From positions 29,442 through 93,441 of the forward strand of contig NZ_RJUD01000013.1 in assembly GCF_024343675.1 (NCBI RefSeq): a stretch of 64,000 nt of DNA, written 5' to 3'. Below the pieces are notes generated by a model, which worked only from the letters and a program-made list of their open reading frames with translations, was not told the origin of the DNA and made no database searches. Shown piece after piece: positions 1 to 8,372 of this stretch. The DNA comes from Lacihabitans sp. CS3-21. GTDB lineage: Bacteria > Bacteroidota > Bacteroidia > Cytophagales > Spirosomataceae. The position numbers and the translations under genes were made by a program. Position 1 is the stretch's first letter, and each line of letters begins with the position of its first letter.

Positions 1-1
1 T

Positions 2-448
2 GGAAATTATATTCCTTACGTGGTAGAGACATCGGTTGGGGCCGATAGATTATTTTTGGCTACTTTTTGCAATGCTTTTACGCAAGAAACGGGCGAAAAA
101 GAAAGAACTTATCTGAAGCTTCATCCAGCATTGGCTCCAATTAAGGCTGCTGTGTTGCCATTGGTTAAAAAAGACGGCCTAGCCGAAAAAGCCCAAGAAA
201 TAGCTAACTCACTAAAATCAAGTTTCAGAACCATTTATGATGATGGTGGTGCTATTGGTAAGCGTTACACCCGTCAAGATTTGATTGGTACACCCTATTG
301 TATAGCGGTAGATTACCAAACCATGGAAGATAACACCGTAACCATTCGCCACCGTGACAGCATGGAACAAGAAAGAATCGCCATTTCAGACTTGAAAGAA
401 AAAATTGGCTATGAAGTAGCTATGGAGAGGATTTTGGAGGTGATTTGA
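2..448 (+). CDS. glyS: Glycine--tRNA ligase, C-terminal part (truncated by window edge)
   Basis: The reading frame is open from base 2, so the gene begins outside the window; about 148 C-terminal residues are present. Glycyl-tRNA synthetase charges tRNA-Gly with glycine in the cytoplasm. The visible part begins at class II motif 3 (VETSVGADRLFLA), where the arginine contacts ATP, and continues into the HGTP-type anticodon-binding domain, with the phrases LAPIKAAVLPL, DDGGAIGKRYTRQD and GTPYCIAVD that mark the single-chain, alpha2-type GlyRS used by Bacteroidota. The final segment, IRHRDSMEQERI, is the usual end of the anticodon-binding fold. A terminator follows directly. The family assignment is secure; only the N-terminal catalytic core is missing from view. 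Confidence 0.95.
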   Translation, partial: GNYIPYVVETSVGADRLFLATFCNAFTQETGEKERTYLKLHPALAPIKAAVLPLVKKDGLAEKAQEIANSLKSSFRTIYDDGGAIGKRYTRQDLIGTPYCIAVDYQTMEDNTVTIRHRDSMEQERIAISDLKEKIGYEVAMERILEVI

Positions 449-472
449 TAGTTGTTTGATATTTAATACAAT

Positions 473-501
473 AAAAAAGCTGACTTCGGTCGGCTTTTTT
501 T
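473..501 (+). terminator. Intrinsic terminator after glyS
   Basis: The sequence forms a hairpin with an AAAAAAGCTGAC / GTCGGCTTTTTT stem (one G-T pair) around a TTCG tetraloop, followed by a run of T. It lies 25 bases after the glyS stop. Confidence 0.85.
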
Positions 502-580
502 GATTTGAATGTACAAAACCTGATTACCAACATAAAACTATCCACTAACTTTTTCTATTTTTACTTCTCTATTTTTTTGA

Positions 581-1744
581 ATGGATAAAAGCTTACTTTC
601 AATTTGTCTGGTATTTCTTTTCTCTTTTGGATGTAAAAAATCTAATGAGAAAGAACAAATCGTGGAAGAAAGTAATGATATAATAGCTGCTTTACCTTTG
701 GAAATTCCTTTTCCTAAAGACAATCCCATTACAAAAGAGAAATCAGAATTGGGAAAATTACTGTTTTTTGACCCAATTCTTTCTGGAAATAAGGATGTTG
801 CATGTGCTACGTGTCATCATCCAGAGTTTGGTTTTGCTGAGAATTTAGAGTTAAGTATTGGTGTCAATGGCCATGGTTTTGGGAGTAAAAGAGCTTTCAA
901 AACTCCAAATAGTATTCCGTTTGTTAAAAGAAACTCACAAACCGTAGTGAATGTTGCCTTTAATGGATTGTTGCAAGACGGAAAAATTGAGCCTTCAAAA
1001 GCCCCTATGTTTTGGGATCTAAGAGCTGAAAGTTTGGAAAAACAAGCATTGGAACCCATAAAGACGATGGAGGAAATGCGTGGAAAAGAAATTTCAGAGG
1101 ACATTATTTTGGACAAAATAGTTGAACGATTAAAAGGCAATAAAACTTACAATACTTTATTTGAAAAAGCCTTTGAGTCTCAAAACAGTGTAAGTATTGA
1201 AAATCTCGGTAAGGCTCTGGCAACTTATCAAAGAACGATAGTTGCAAACAATTCTAGGTTTGATAAATATTTGAGAGGTGATGAAACTGCTCTTTCTTTC
1301 AACGAAATAGAAGGAATGAAAGCCTTCGGGAAATCAGGATGTATCGCTTGCCACAACGGTCCCATGTTTTCTGATTTTCAATTACATGTTTTGGGGGTGC
1401 CAGACAACGAAAAGTTAGGTTTTTCTGACATGGGAAAAGACAATAAATATGCTTTCAGAACGCCAAGTTTAAGGAATTTGCGACTAACAGCTCCATACAT
1501 GCATTCAGGTAAACTCAAAACATTGAAACATGTCCTTGAGTTTTATGAAGATTTAGCAGGAAATCTCATTGCCAATCCTAAAGTAAATGCTTCACAGATT
1601 GATCCAAAAATTGCGAAACTCAAAGTCGACTTCAAAGACATATCAGCTATTGTAGAGTTCTTAGGGACACTGAATGACGAATCATATGACAAAACCATTC
1701 CCAAGAAAGTCCCAAGTGGATTAAAAGTCGGAGGGAATATTTGA
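581..1744 (+). CDS. Di-haem cytochrome c peroxidase (MauG/CcpA family) lipoprotein
   Basis: This 387-residue protein begins with a lipoprotein signal peptide ending at Cys18 (FSFGC), so it should be anchored to a membrane and face the periplasm. It has two CxxCH haem-binding motifs, CATCH at residues 75-79 and CIACH at 254-258, in the spacing of bacterial di-haem cytochrome c peroxidases, which reduce hydrogen peroxide with electrons from small c-type cytochromes. Other family marks are LGKLLFFDPILSG before the first haem, the tryptophan in MFWDLRAESLE, and FRTPSLRNLRLTAPYMHSG towards the C-terminus. In Bacteroidota this family also includes MauG-like enzymes of unknown substrate, so peroxidase activity is inferred from the family. 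It stands alone, between a terminator and a repeat-bearing gap. Confidence 0.92.
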   Translation: MDKSLLSICLVFLFSFGCKKSNEKEQIVEESNDIIAALPLEIPFPKDNPITKEKSELGKLLFFDPILSGNKDVACATCHHPEFGFAENLELSIGVNGHGFGSKRAFKTPNSIPFVKRNSQTVVNVAFNGLLQDGKIEPSKAPMFWDLRAESLEKQALEPIKTMEEMRGKEISEDIILDKIVERLKGNKTYNTLFEKAFESQNSVSIENLGKALATYQRTIVANNSRFDKYLRGDETALSFNEIEGMKAFGKSGCIACHNGPMFSDFQLHVLGVPDNEKLGFSDMGKDNKYAFRTPSLRNLRLTAPYMHSGKLKTLKHVLEFYEDLAGNLIANPKVNASQIDPKIAKLKVDFKDISAIVEFLGTLNDESYDKTIPKKVPSGLKVGGNI

Positions 1745-1755
1745 GAGATGGTGGA

Positions 1756-1830
1756 TTGGTAGATTAGTTATTGGTAGATTAGTTATTGGTAAATTAGTTA
1801 TTGGTAAATTAGGTATTGGTAGATTGGTTT
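1756..1830. repeat. Five tandem copies of a 15-base unit
   Basis: Five consecutive 15-base copies of TTGGTAGATTAGTTA are visible, with only one to three changes per copy (AGATT/AAATT; AGTTA/AGGTA/GGTTT). They start 12 bases after the peroxidase stop. The unit is a multiple of three but sits outside any gene. It has no spacers, so it is not a CRISPR. It is probably a slippage-generated minisatellite. Confidence 0.9.
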
Positions 1831-1891
1831 TCAGTTTAATGCAATTAGAATTACTTTGTAACAGTTAAAACTAAAATCGAAGAAATTAGTG

Positions 1892-1910
1892 GCTTCGACT
1901 ACGCTCAGCC
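1892..1910. repeat. Short REP-like element (GCTTCGACTACGCTCAGCC)
   Basis: The GC-richer string GCTTCGACTACGCTCAGCC stands in an AT-rich gap between two convergent genes. Variants with the core TTCG..TCAG recur at 26766-26775 and 26842-26864 in this window. Similar strings are common between genes in Bacteroidota genomes (from memory). It is a dispersed intergenic repeat of unknown role. Confidence 0.5.
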
Positions 1911-1943
1911 CAAGAATCGAATCAATTGTCAATCGAACGCCTT

Positions 1944-1980
1944 TAAAAAAACTTAAGCCCGGTTTCAAAGAAACCGGGCT
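1944..1980 (-). terminator. Intrinsic terminator for the reverse-strand gene at 2029
   Basis: A perfect 11-base stem AGCCCGGTTTC / GAAACCGGGCT with an AAA loop lies at 1956-1980. On the reverse strand it is followed by TTAAG and seven T, so it serves the gene ending at 2029. There is no T-run on the forward side. Confidence 0.85.
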
Positions 1981-2028
1981 AAGTATATATTCAACCCTAA
2001 CCTATTAAACTATGAAAAAAATCTAATA

Positions 2029-2484
2029 TTATAAACTTGTAATCGCTACTACTGAAGAAGGTAGTTCTACCATTTCAGCATCTGTATTGATTGATTTTTT
2101 GCTAGACCAGATAAATTCGAACACTGATTTGTTCAATTGTACTTTCTGAGCCCAAGCTTTCGCTTCTTTTCTGCTTAATCCATTAAGTTTTTGACTTATG
2201 GTTGCTGAAGCTTCCATAAACTCAGCCTTTTGAGCTTCGTTTAAGTTGTAGAACGCTACGGACGAAGTGTGGTATAGATTAACTACTTCCAAATATTTTT
2301 TCAAATCCTCATCGTTCTTTCTAGATACTTTTCTCGCCTTTGATTTAACAAATGTTGAGAACTCCGCTGCACTGTTTACCGCTAATCTGTCTCCTGAAAT
2401 GTTGTTGGCATATCCAACTTGTGCACTGCCTGAAACTGTTCCAAATACTAGTGCTAAAATAACCGCTTTAAATTGCTTCTTCAT
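2029..2484 (-). CDS. Small secreted protein of unknown function
   Basis: This 151-residue protein begins MKKQFKAVILALVFGTVSGSAQ, a standard Sec signal peptide with a probable cut after SAQ or slightly later. The mature part is mostly charged and helical (KARKVSRKNDEDLKKYL, AEFMEASATISQKL, SRKEAKAWAQKVQ), with no cysteine and no recognisable catalytic motif. I do not recognise the family. It stands alone with its own terminator at 1944-1980, about 240 bases from the next reverse gene (pth). Signal peptide and translation are well supported; the function is unknown. Confidence 0.75.
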   Translation of the reverse strand: MKKQFKAVILALVFGTVSGSAQVGYANNISGDRLAVNSAAEFSTFVKSKARKVSRKNDEDLKKYLEVVNLYHTSSVAFYNLNEAQKAEFMEASATISQKLNGLSRKEAKAWAQKVQLNKSVFEFIWSSKKSINTDAEMVELPSSVVAITSL

Positions 2485-2724
2485 GTTTTTGTCTATTTTT
2501 CTTTCGTGAATTACTCTGCAAAATTGAAGGGTTTTAATTTAACCGCCAAATTTTGTATGGTATCTTAAACCAAATAATGTATTGAAAAAATGAATAAAAC
2601 AATTTTAATTAAACTTTCATGTCGTATTCTTGAGTTATGGAAGAAATAATATTTTGTTTAAATTAAATTAACATAGGAAATATTTTTATTTCTAGTAAAA
2701 TTGAAAGTTCTTGAAAAAGTACAA

Positions 2725-3285
2725 CTATTCGTTCAGAAAGTTCATAGTAGGGGCAATTCCGACAGTACAAAAGCTCAAAATCATCTCGATTGCTTTGTCT
2801 AATTTTGGCAATAAATTGATCATATCGTTGTCAGAAAACTTTCCTAAAACGTAATCTACCTGCCTTCCTTTGGGGAAATCAGAGCCAATTCCTATTTTTA
2901 ATCGGGGGTAATTATCATTTCCCAAAACTAACTCTATGTTTTTCAGTCCATTGTGTCCTGCACTTGAGCCTTTGGGTTTTATTCGTAGTTTTCCTAGTGG
3001 CAATGCCAAGTCGTCTACCAACACCATTACGTTTTTGATTGGAACCTTCAGCTGATTCATCCAATATTGCAGAGCCTTGCCGCTTAAGTTCATATAAGTA
3101 GTAGGTTTTATGAGTGTGATGGTTCTACTTTTATATTTATATTCTGCAACACTGGCTAAACGGTCAATCTTGAAGTCGAGATTTTCTTTGGCAGCCAATC
3201 TATCTAAAACCATAAAGCCGGCGTTGTGTCTTGTAAATGCATATTCTGGTCCGATATTGCCCAATCCCACTATCAAATACTTCAT
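2725..3285 (-). CDS. pth: Peptidyl-tRNA hydrolase
   Basis: Pth releases tRNA from peptidyl-tRNA that drops off the ribosome. The 186-residue product has the usual family length and catalytic set: Asn10 in GLGNIGPEY, the catalytic His20 in FTRHNAGF, Asn66 in PTTYMNLSG, Asp91/Asp92 in MVLVDDLALPLGKLR, and Asn112 in SSAGHNGLKN. The C-terminal stretch ending FLNE is the usual helical lid. It is divergent from pyrR, with 68 bases between the two starts, so both promoters must lie in that short AT-rich gap. Nothing is odd about it. Confidence 0.96.
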   Translation of the reverse strand: MKYLIVGLGNIGPEYAFTRHNAGFMVLDRLAAKENLDFKIDRLASVAEYKYKSRTITLIKPTTYMNLSGKALQYWMNQLKVPIKNVMVLVDDLALPLGKLRIKPKGSSAGHNGLKNIELVLGNDNYPRLKIGIGSDFPKGRQVDYVLGKFSDNDMINLLPKLDKAIEMILSFCTVGIAPTMNFLNE

Positions 3286-3353
3286 TATATTATTTTTGAA
3301 AAATGTGTTTTTTACAAAATAACTAATATTTTTGTTGATAATTAATTTTTGGA

Positions 3354-3893
3354 ATGCAAAAAAAGCGGCTCATACTCAATCAGCCATTGTTGGATATCAC
3401 CTTAAAACGACTTTGTCAAGAAATCATCGAGAATCATGATCCATTGGAGGATACGGTATTGATTGGACTACAACCGCGTGGGATTTTCCTAGCTGAGAGA
3501 ATTGCCCGATTTCTAAAAGATGATTTTGGTATCAATATTCCTTTGGGCTATTTGGATGCAACTTTTTATAGAGATGATTTCAAGCGTAAAGGAAATATTC
3601 TTAAGCCTAACTCGACCCAAATAAATTTTATTATTGAGAATAAAAAGGTTATTCTGATAGATGATGTTCTTGCCACTGGCCGTATGGTTAGAGCGGCCAT
3701 AGATGCCATGCAGGCATTTGGAAGACCAGAAAAGGTGGAACTGCTGTGCCTCATCGATAGAAAATATAATAGAGACCTGCCTATTCAAGCCAATTTTGCT
3801 GGAAAAAAAGTCAATACTCTAGACTCCCAACGGGTATTGGTGGAGTGGAAAGAACAAGGACATTCAGATGATTGTATTTGGCTTATTGACTAA
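3354..3893 (+). CDS. pyrR: PyrR-type uracil phosphoribosyltransferase / pyr regulator
   Basis: This 179-residue type I phosphoribosyltransferase has the PRPP-binding motif ILIDDVLATGR (residues 100-110) and the upstream PRG signature LQPRG (39-43). The segment LDATFYRDDF at about 68-76 and the C-terminal QRVLVEWKEQ mark the PyrR branch rather than hypoxanthine PRT. PyrR proteins in Firmicutes bind pyr mRNA and attenuate transcription, and also have weak uracil PRT activity. No pyrimidine genes are next to it here: it is followed 9 bases later by aat. RNA regulation is therefore inferred from the family only. The ATG start is 68 bases from the divergent pth start. Confidence 0.9.
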   Translation: MQKKRLILNQPLLDITLKRLCQEIIENHDPLEDTVLIGLQPRGIFLAERIARFLKDDFGINIPLGYLDATFYRDDFKRKGNILKPNSTQINFIIENKKVILIDDVLATGRMVRAAIDAMQAFGRPEKVELLCLIDRKYNRDLPIQANFAGKKVNTLDSQRVLVEWKEQGHSDDCIWLID

Positions 3894-3902
3894 ATAGCAT
3901 GT

Positions 3903-4496
3903 ATGACGAAAATTTCCACGGACGACTTACTATATGGTTATTGCAATGGTATTTTTCCAATGGCCGACAGCCAAGAAGGTGAAATTTATTGGTATTCTCC
4001 AGACCCAAGAGCGGTAATACCTATAGACAGTTACAAGCCTTCTAAGTCTTTGAGGCCCACACTCAACCAAAAGATTTTTGAGGTGGCTTTCAATAAGAAT
4101 TTTAAAGAAGTTATGAAAAATTGTGCTTTACCAAGATTTGAAGGCGACGAAACTTGGATTTCGCAAGATATCATTGATTCTTACTGTAATTTACATAAAT
4201 TGGGTTTTGCTCATTCTGTGGAGGTTTATCAGGAGGAGATTTTGGTAGGTGGACTTTATGGTGTATCGGTGGGTTCAGCTTTTTTTGGAGAGTCTATGTT
4301 TCATAAAGTGCCCAACGCCTCTAAAGTAGCCTTTCATTATTTATTGGAAAACCTTAAACAAAGAAAATTCAAACTTTTAGACACACAATTTATAAACGAC
4401 AACGTAAAGCGTTTTGGAGCCATTGAGATTCCGAAACCACAGTTTATGAAGATTTTAACAGACAGTATATCAACAAAGAATAAATTTATTGATTGA
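3903..4496 (+). CDS. aat: Leucyl/phenylalanyl-tRNA--protein transferase
   Basis: Aat adds leucine or phenylalanine from aminoacyl-tRNA to proteins with N-terminal Arg or Lys, marking them for ClpS/ClpAP degradation (N-degron pathway). The 197-residue product has the family phrases LLYGYCNGIFPM, IYWYSPDPRAVI, TWISQDIIDSYCNLHKLG, HSVEVY, GGLYGVSVGSAFFGESMF and LLDTQFINDNVKRFGA. It follows pyrR by 9 bases and precedes the TonB receptor by 6, so the four genes from pyrR to the DUF4249 lipoprotein are probably cotranscribed, although their functions are unrelated. Confidence 0.95.
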   Translation: MTKISTDDLLYGYCNGIFPMADSQEGEIYWYSPDPRAVIPIDSYKPSKSLRPTLNQKIFEVAFNKNFKEVMKNCALPRFEGDETWISQDIIDSYCNLHKLGFAHSVEVYQEEILVGGLYGVSVGSAFFGESMFHKVPNASKVAFHYLLENLKQRKFKLLDTQFINDNVKRFGAIEIPKPQFMKILTDSISTKNKFID

Positions 4497-4502
4497 GAAT
4501 TT

Positions 4503-6914
4503 ATGAATTCAGCTCTAAAGACCCTGTGTTTGATTTTTCTTATTCTACATCCTTTTGTGAGTTTTTCTCAGAAAAAAGTAAAAATCAAAGGAACGATTAA
4601 ACAAAATGAAAGCAAGCAACCCATTTTTGGTGTAAACCTTATCATTACCGAAAATGGTATTGGAACGTCCACCGATTCTAGCGGCTATTACGAAATGACC
4701 ATTCCAGTGGGAAGTTATCTTTTGGACATTTCTCACCAATCTTATTTCAAGAAATATCAAAAAATAGATATCAGAAGAGACGCTGTGATGGATTTTCTGT
4801 TGGACGAAAAAGTAAATGAGCTGGAGGAAGTAAGAATTAGTGCCAATAGTTCAGAGCAAAATGTGAAAAGATTGGGTACTGGAATGACTACTTTGAGTAG
4901 CCGGACACTCAAAAAACTGCCCTCATTGCTAGGAGAAATAGACATTATTAAAAGCCTTTACACACTTCCAGGTGTAACGAGTGTAGGTGAGGGAGCCTCA
5001 GGTTTTAATGTAAGAGGCGGTAATATTGATCAAAACCTCATACTTTTAGACGAAGCCCCGATTTTCAATTCGAGTCATTTGATGGGCTTCTTTTCGGTGT
5101 TTAATCCAGATGCTTTCAGAGATTTTAACTTTTATAGAGGAGGTATTCCAGCACAGTTTGGAGGAAGAATTTCTTCGGTTTTGAATGTAAACCTCAAAGA
5201 TGCCAATGCCACGAAGTTGTCTATCAATGGTGGGGTAGGAACCATCAGTAGTAGATTATTGATAGAAACGCCCATTATAAAAGACAAAATGAGCATGTAT
5301 GTGGCGGGTAGGATTTCTTATATTGATCAACTAATGCAGGTGATAAAAATCAAAAGGTTGGCAGGTAGCAAGGCAAATTTCTATGACCTAACAGCGAAAT
5401 TGGAATATAGACCCACCACCAAAGACAGAATTTCACTTTCGGCATTTCAAGGAAAAGACCAGTTTAAGCTTGCCAAAGATTCCATTTCGGCCATTGACGA
5501 AAATGGAGATGCACTTTATGACTGGAGAACCACCAATGCTACAGCTTCTTGGTCACATTATTTTGGCCAAAAATTCTCTACTCGTTTGGTGGGAGTCTAT
5601 TCTAATTATGATGCTGACATAATCAATTCTGATTCTTTAACGGCATTTAATTTGAATTATAACATCGTTTACAAAAGCGTAAAAGGCATAGCCACCTATA
5701 ATCTCAATCCCAAAAACGAGATAGATTTTGGTTTTCAGTTTAACAGATACGATATACAGCCAGGTTTGATGGAGCCTACCTTACCAACTTCTAACAAAAA
5801 CTTAATAAAACTTAATCCAGAAAGTGGTATTGAAACTGCTATTTTTATAAACGATAAGATAGAGATTTCGAAGAAAGTAAATTTAGGCGTTGGTGTCCGA
5901 TATGTTTCTTATCAAGCTTTGGGTGCTGCAACGGTTTATAATTATGAACCTGGTAAACCAATATCTCAGATAAATCTCGTGGATTCGGTGGCCTATGACA
6001 AGGGTAAAGTGGTGCAAAGCTATGGGAGTTTTGAACCAAGGCTTTCGCTAAACTACAATATTTCGGCCTCCTCAAGCCTTAAATTTAGTGCGAATCGCAT
6101 GAAGCAGTTTATACAATTATTGTCTGGAACCACCGCCGCATTGCCCACAGATAGATGGAAACTCAGTGATACCTACATAAAACCCCAAATGGCTGACCAG
6201 TTTTCTATGGGCTATTTCAAAAACTTCAAAGAAAAGTCTTCAGAAGCTTCGGTAGAGGTATTTTATAAAAAACTATATGATGTCGTAGAGTATAAAGACG
6301 GAGAAACGCTTCTGTTGAATAAATTCCCCGAAACTGCCATTTTACAAGGCGATGGCTATGCATATGGTGCTGAGTTTTTTTTAAAGAAGAATTTGGGGAC
6401 TTTCACAGGGTGGCTAAGTTATACTTACTCTCAAACCAGAATAAAAGTAGCTGGCCCAACTGAAGAAGAAACGATTAACAATGGAGAGTATTTTCCTCCG
6501 ATTTTTAATAGACCGCATAGTTTTAATGCCATTGGGTCTTGCCAAGTGAGCAGAAAGGTTTCGTTTTCTAGCAATTTGAACTTTAGTTCGGGTAGGGCCA
6601 TCACTTATCCAGCTTCAAAATTTTATACGAGTGGCTCGGTTTTACCTTATTATAACAGTCGTAACCAATCGCAAATACCCAATTATTTAAGACTGGATTT
6701 GGCCATGAATATTGAGTCGCATCCTTATCGCACCACGGGCTATCGTGGTTCGTGGAACGTGTCTCTTTATAATGTGATGGCCCGTAAAAATGCCTATTCG
6801 GTCTTTTTCAGGTCTAAAAATCCTTATAATCAGTTTTATTCAAAAGTAGATATTTACAAGCTTTCGGTTTTAGGAACCATGATTCCATCAGTGACTTATA
6901 ACTTCAAATTTTAA
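4503..6914 (+). CDS. TonB-dependent outer membrane receptor with carboxypeptidase-like N-terminal domain
   Basis: This 803-residue protein begins with a signal peptide (cut near VSFSQ). A CarboxypepD_reg-like beta-sandwich follows at about residues 26-110 (IKGTIKQNESKQPIFGVNL, IGTSTDSSGYYEMTIP). The TonB plug lies at about 125-240, with VTSVGEGASGFNVRGG and NLILLDEAPIFNSSH. The rest is a beta-barrel ending in an aromatic residue (TYNFKF). It imports an unknown ligand across the outer membrane using TonB energy. Its stop shares one base with the start of the next gene, a DUF4249 lipoprotein; this receptor-DUF4249 pair is a recurring Bacteroidota arrangement distinct from SusC/SusD. The cargo cannot be read from sequence. 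Confidence 0.93.
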   Translation: MNSALKTLCLIFLILHPFVSFSQKKVKIKGTIKQNESKQPIFGVNLIITENGIGTSTDSSGYYEMTIPVGSYLLDISHQSYFKKYQKIDIRRDAVMDFLLDEKVNELEEVRISANSSEQNVKRLGTGMTTLSSRTLKKLPSLLGEIDIIKSLYTLPGVTSVGEGASGFNVRGGNIDQNLILLDEAPIFNSSHLMGFFSVFNPDAFRDFNFYRGGIPAQFGGRISSVLNVNLKDANATKLSINGGVGTISSRLLIETPIIKDKMSMYVAGRISYIDQLMQVIKIKRLAGSKANFYDLTAKLEYRPTTKDRISLSAFQGKDQFKLAKDSISAIDENGDALYDWRTTNATASWSHYFGQKFSTRLVGVYSNYDADIINSDSLTAFNLNYNIVYKSVKGIATYNLNPKNEIDFGFQFNRYDIQPGLMEPTLPTSNKNLIKLNPESGIETAIFINDKIEISKKVNLGVGVRYVSYQALGAATVYNYEPGKPISQINLVDSVAYDKGKVVQSYGSFEPRLSLNYNISASSSLKFSANRMKQFIQLLSGTTAALPTDRWKLSDTYIKPQMADQFSMGYFKNFKEKSSEASVEVFYKKLYDVVEYKDGETLLLNKFPETAILQGDGYAYGAEFFLKKNLGTFTGWLSYTYSQTRIKVAGPTEEETINNGEYFPPIFNRPHSFNAIGSCQVSRKVSFSSNLNFSSGRAITYPASKFYTSGSVLPYYNSRNQSQIPNYLRLDLAMNIESHPYRTTGYRGSWNVSLYNVMARKNAYSVFFRSKNPYNQFYSKVDIYKLSVLGTMIPSVTYNFKF

Positions 6915-8017
6915 TGAAAATATTCAATAAAAATATCGGTTTTTTGTGTTTGTCGGTTCTTTTGGTTGCCTGCGTTGACCTTTATGACCCTAAACTCACT
7001 AGTGATAAACTCAGGTTAGTAGTGGAGGCACAGTTTACTACAAAGCTCGATTATCAGTATGTTTACTTAACTTATGATGCTCCTTATAACTCTGAGGGCA
7101 ATAATTTTAAGAATTTGGTAACTAGGGCAAAAGTGAAAATCACGGATGACCAAGGCAAAGTTTTTGAGTTTTATGATGAAATAGAACCCAACAACCAGAT
7201 TAAAACCAGAGAAGGGTACAATTATAGGTCGGTGAATAAAATTAAGGCGGAGTTGGGTCGAAAATACAAACTGACAGTGGAGGTTTTAGACGGTAGAAAG
7301 TATGAGTCCAGTCTTGAGTCTCCTGTACCCGTTACAAAAATCGACAAAGTAAATATAGAATTTAGAGAACTGGGACGTCCATCTAAGGTAGTAGGGGAGT
7401 TTTTGGTTTCTATCGATACAAAAGATTCACCTACTTCGAAGGATTTTTACAAGTGGGATACCTATCATGTAAAACAAATCAATTATTGCCGAGAATGGTA
7501 TATTTATGGTCAAGGTGGTGCAGTTACACAATCTTTTGTGGACAAATGTTGTGAGCCATGCTATGAAAAAGTGAAGAACGATGATGCCTTTCAGTTGGCC
7601 AATGATAGACTTATTAACGGCAACAGTATCATTCGTCAGCATGTAGCCACTGTGCCTTTTGACAACAATACGCCCTATTATTTGGTTGTCAATCAATACT
7701 CTTTGACCGAGGATGCCTACAAGTTTTGGAATGCCATAAAGGAACAATCGAAAAATAGCGGTGGACTTTTTGACGCCACTCCGAAATCTATCAGAGGAAA
7801 CATGAAAAATGCAAGTGATCCTTCAGAGGAGGTCTTGGGGATATTTTATGTATCAGATGTTTATGAGCATCAGATAAATGTCGAAAGAAATCGCTCAACT
7901 CCTAAGCCAATAATTGTAGAACCCTACAGCTTGGGCTGGAATAAAACTGAACAATGTTTTCCTTGCCAAGAAAGTTTTAATAGGACAAAGGTCAGACCTG
8001 CTGGATTCATGTTTTGA
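6914..8017 (+). CDS. DUF4249 family lipoprotein, partner of the upstream TonB receptor
   Basis: This 367-residue protein has a lipoprotein signal peptide ending at Cys20 (LLVACVDLYDP). The family pattern follows: LRLVVEAQFTT near the N-terminus, an Ig-like half (TRAKVKITDDQGKVFEF), then an all-beta region with conserved cysteines (FVDKCCEPCYEKVK and CFPCQESF), which may form disulfides or bind metal. DUF4249 proteins are encoded beside TonB receptors with a CarboxypepD domain, and are thought by analogy with SusD to act as surface lipoproteins helping ligand capture. The start overlaps the receptor stop by one base, implying translational coupling. No substrate can be inferred. Confidence 0.85.
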   Translation: MKIFNKNIGFLCLSVLLVACVDLYDPKLTSDKLRLVVEAQFTTKLDYQYVYLTYDAPYNSEGNNFKNLVTRAKVKITDDQGKVFEFYDEIEPNNQIKTREGYNYRSVNKIKAELGRKYKLTVEVLDGRKYESSLESPVPVTKIDKVNIEFRELGRPSKVVGEFLVSIDTKDSPTSKDFYKWDTYHVKQINYCREWYIYGQGGAVTQSFVDKCCEPCYEKVKNDDAFQLANDRLINGNSIIRQHVATVPFDNNTPYYLVVNQYSLTEDAYKFWNAIKEQSKNSGGLFDATPKSIRGNMKNASDPSEEVLGIFYVSDVYEHQINVERNRSTPKPIIVEPYSLGWNKTEQCFPCQESFNRTKVRPAGFMF

Positions 8018-8372
8018 GAAATTTCTTTTGGCTAGATTAAAACACATAGTCACATAGAACTCAAAGTGTAAACTTGGTTTATGAAGCGAACAATCTAATG
8101 AGCTAAGCGAAAAACTCCGTGAAACTCATGAGCGAAATGTGAGAAAACTCTGTGAATCTCTCTGTTTAAAAAATGCTATCCAAATTCAGACAAAATAGCA
8201 CATCTTCTGCTCCTTATTTATTGTAAATCAGCCATTCTGGCATTTTAGTTCACTCAAAAATCTAATTTTCAAGTCATTTTTTCCGAAAAAATAATCTCGC
8301 ACCAAATTTGACGATTGAATGATATTACATTTTATTTTAAAGCTTAAAGCTAATTGCTAAAATCTTAAAAAA
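8018..8372. other. Intergenic region before clpB with degenerate repeat-like sequence
   Basis: No gene is seen in these 355 bases. From about 8040 to 8171 there are degenerate, self-similar strings (CACATAGTCACATAGAA; CTCCGTGAAACTC; CTCTGTGAATCTCTCTGT) like dispersed intergenic repeats of Bacteroidota. The last 150 bases are AT-rich and should hold the clpB promoter: TTTG at 8307-8310 and TACATTTT at 8326-8333 resemble the -33/-7 elements, but the 15-base spacing is too short to be convincing. Confidence 0.45.

Noticed and set aside
1756..1830. Possible CRISPR array
   Set aside because: The 15-base copies are directly adjacent with no spacers, and no cas genes are present.
8307..8333. clpB promoter TTTG / TACATTTT
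   Set aside because: The 15-base spacing is shorter than the usual 17-23, and the -7 box lacks the final G.
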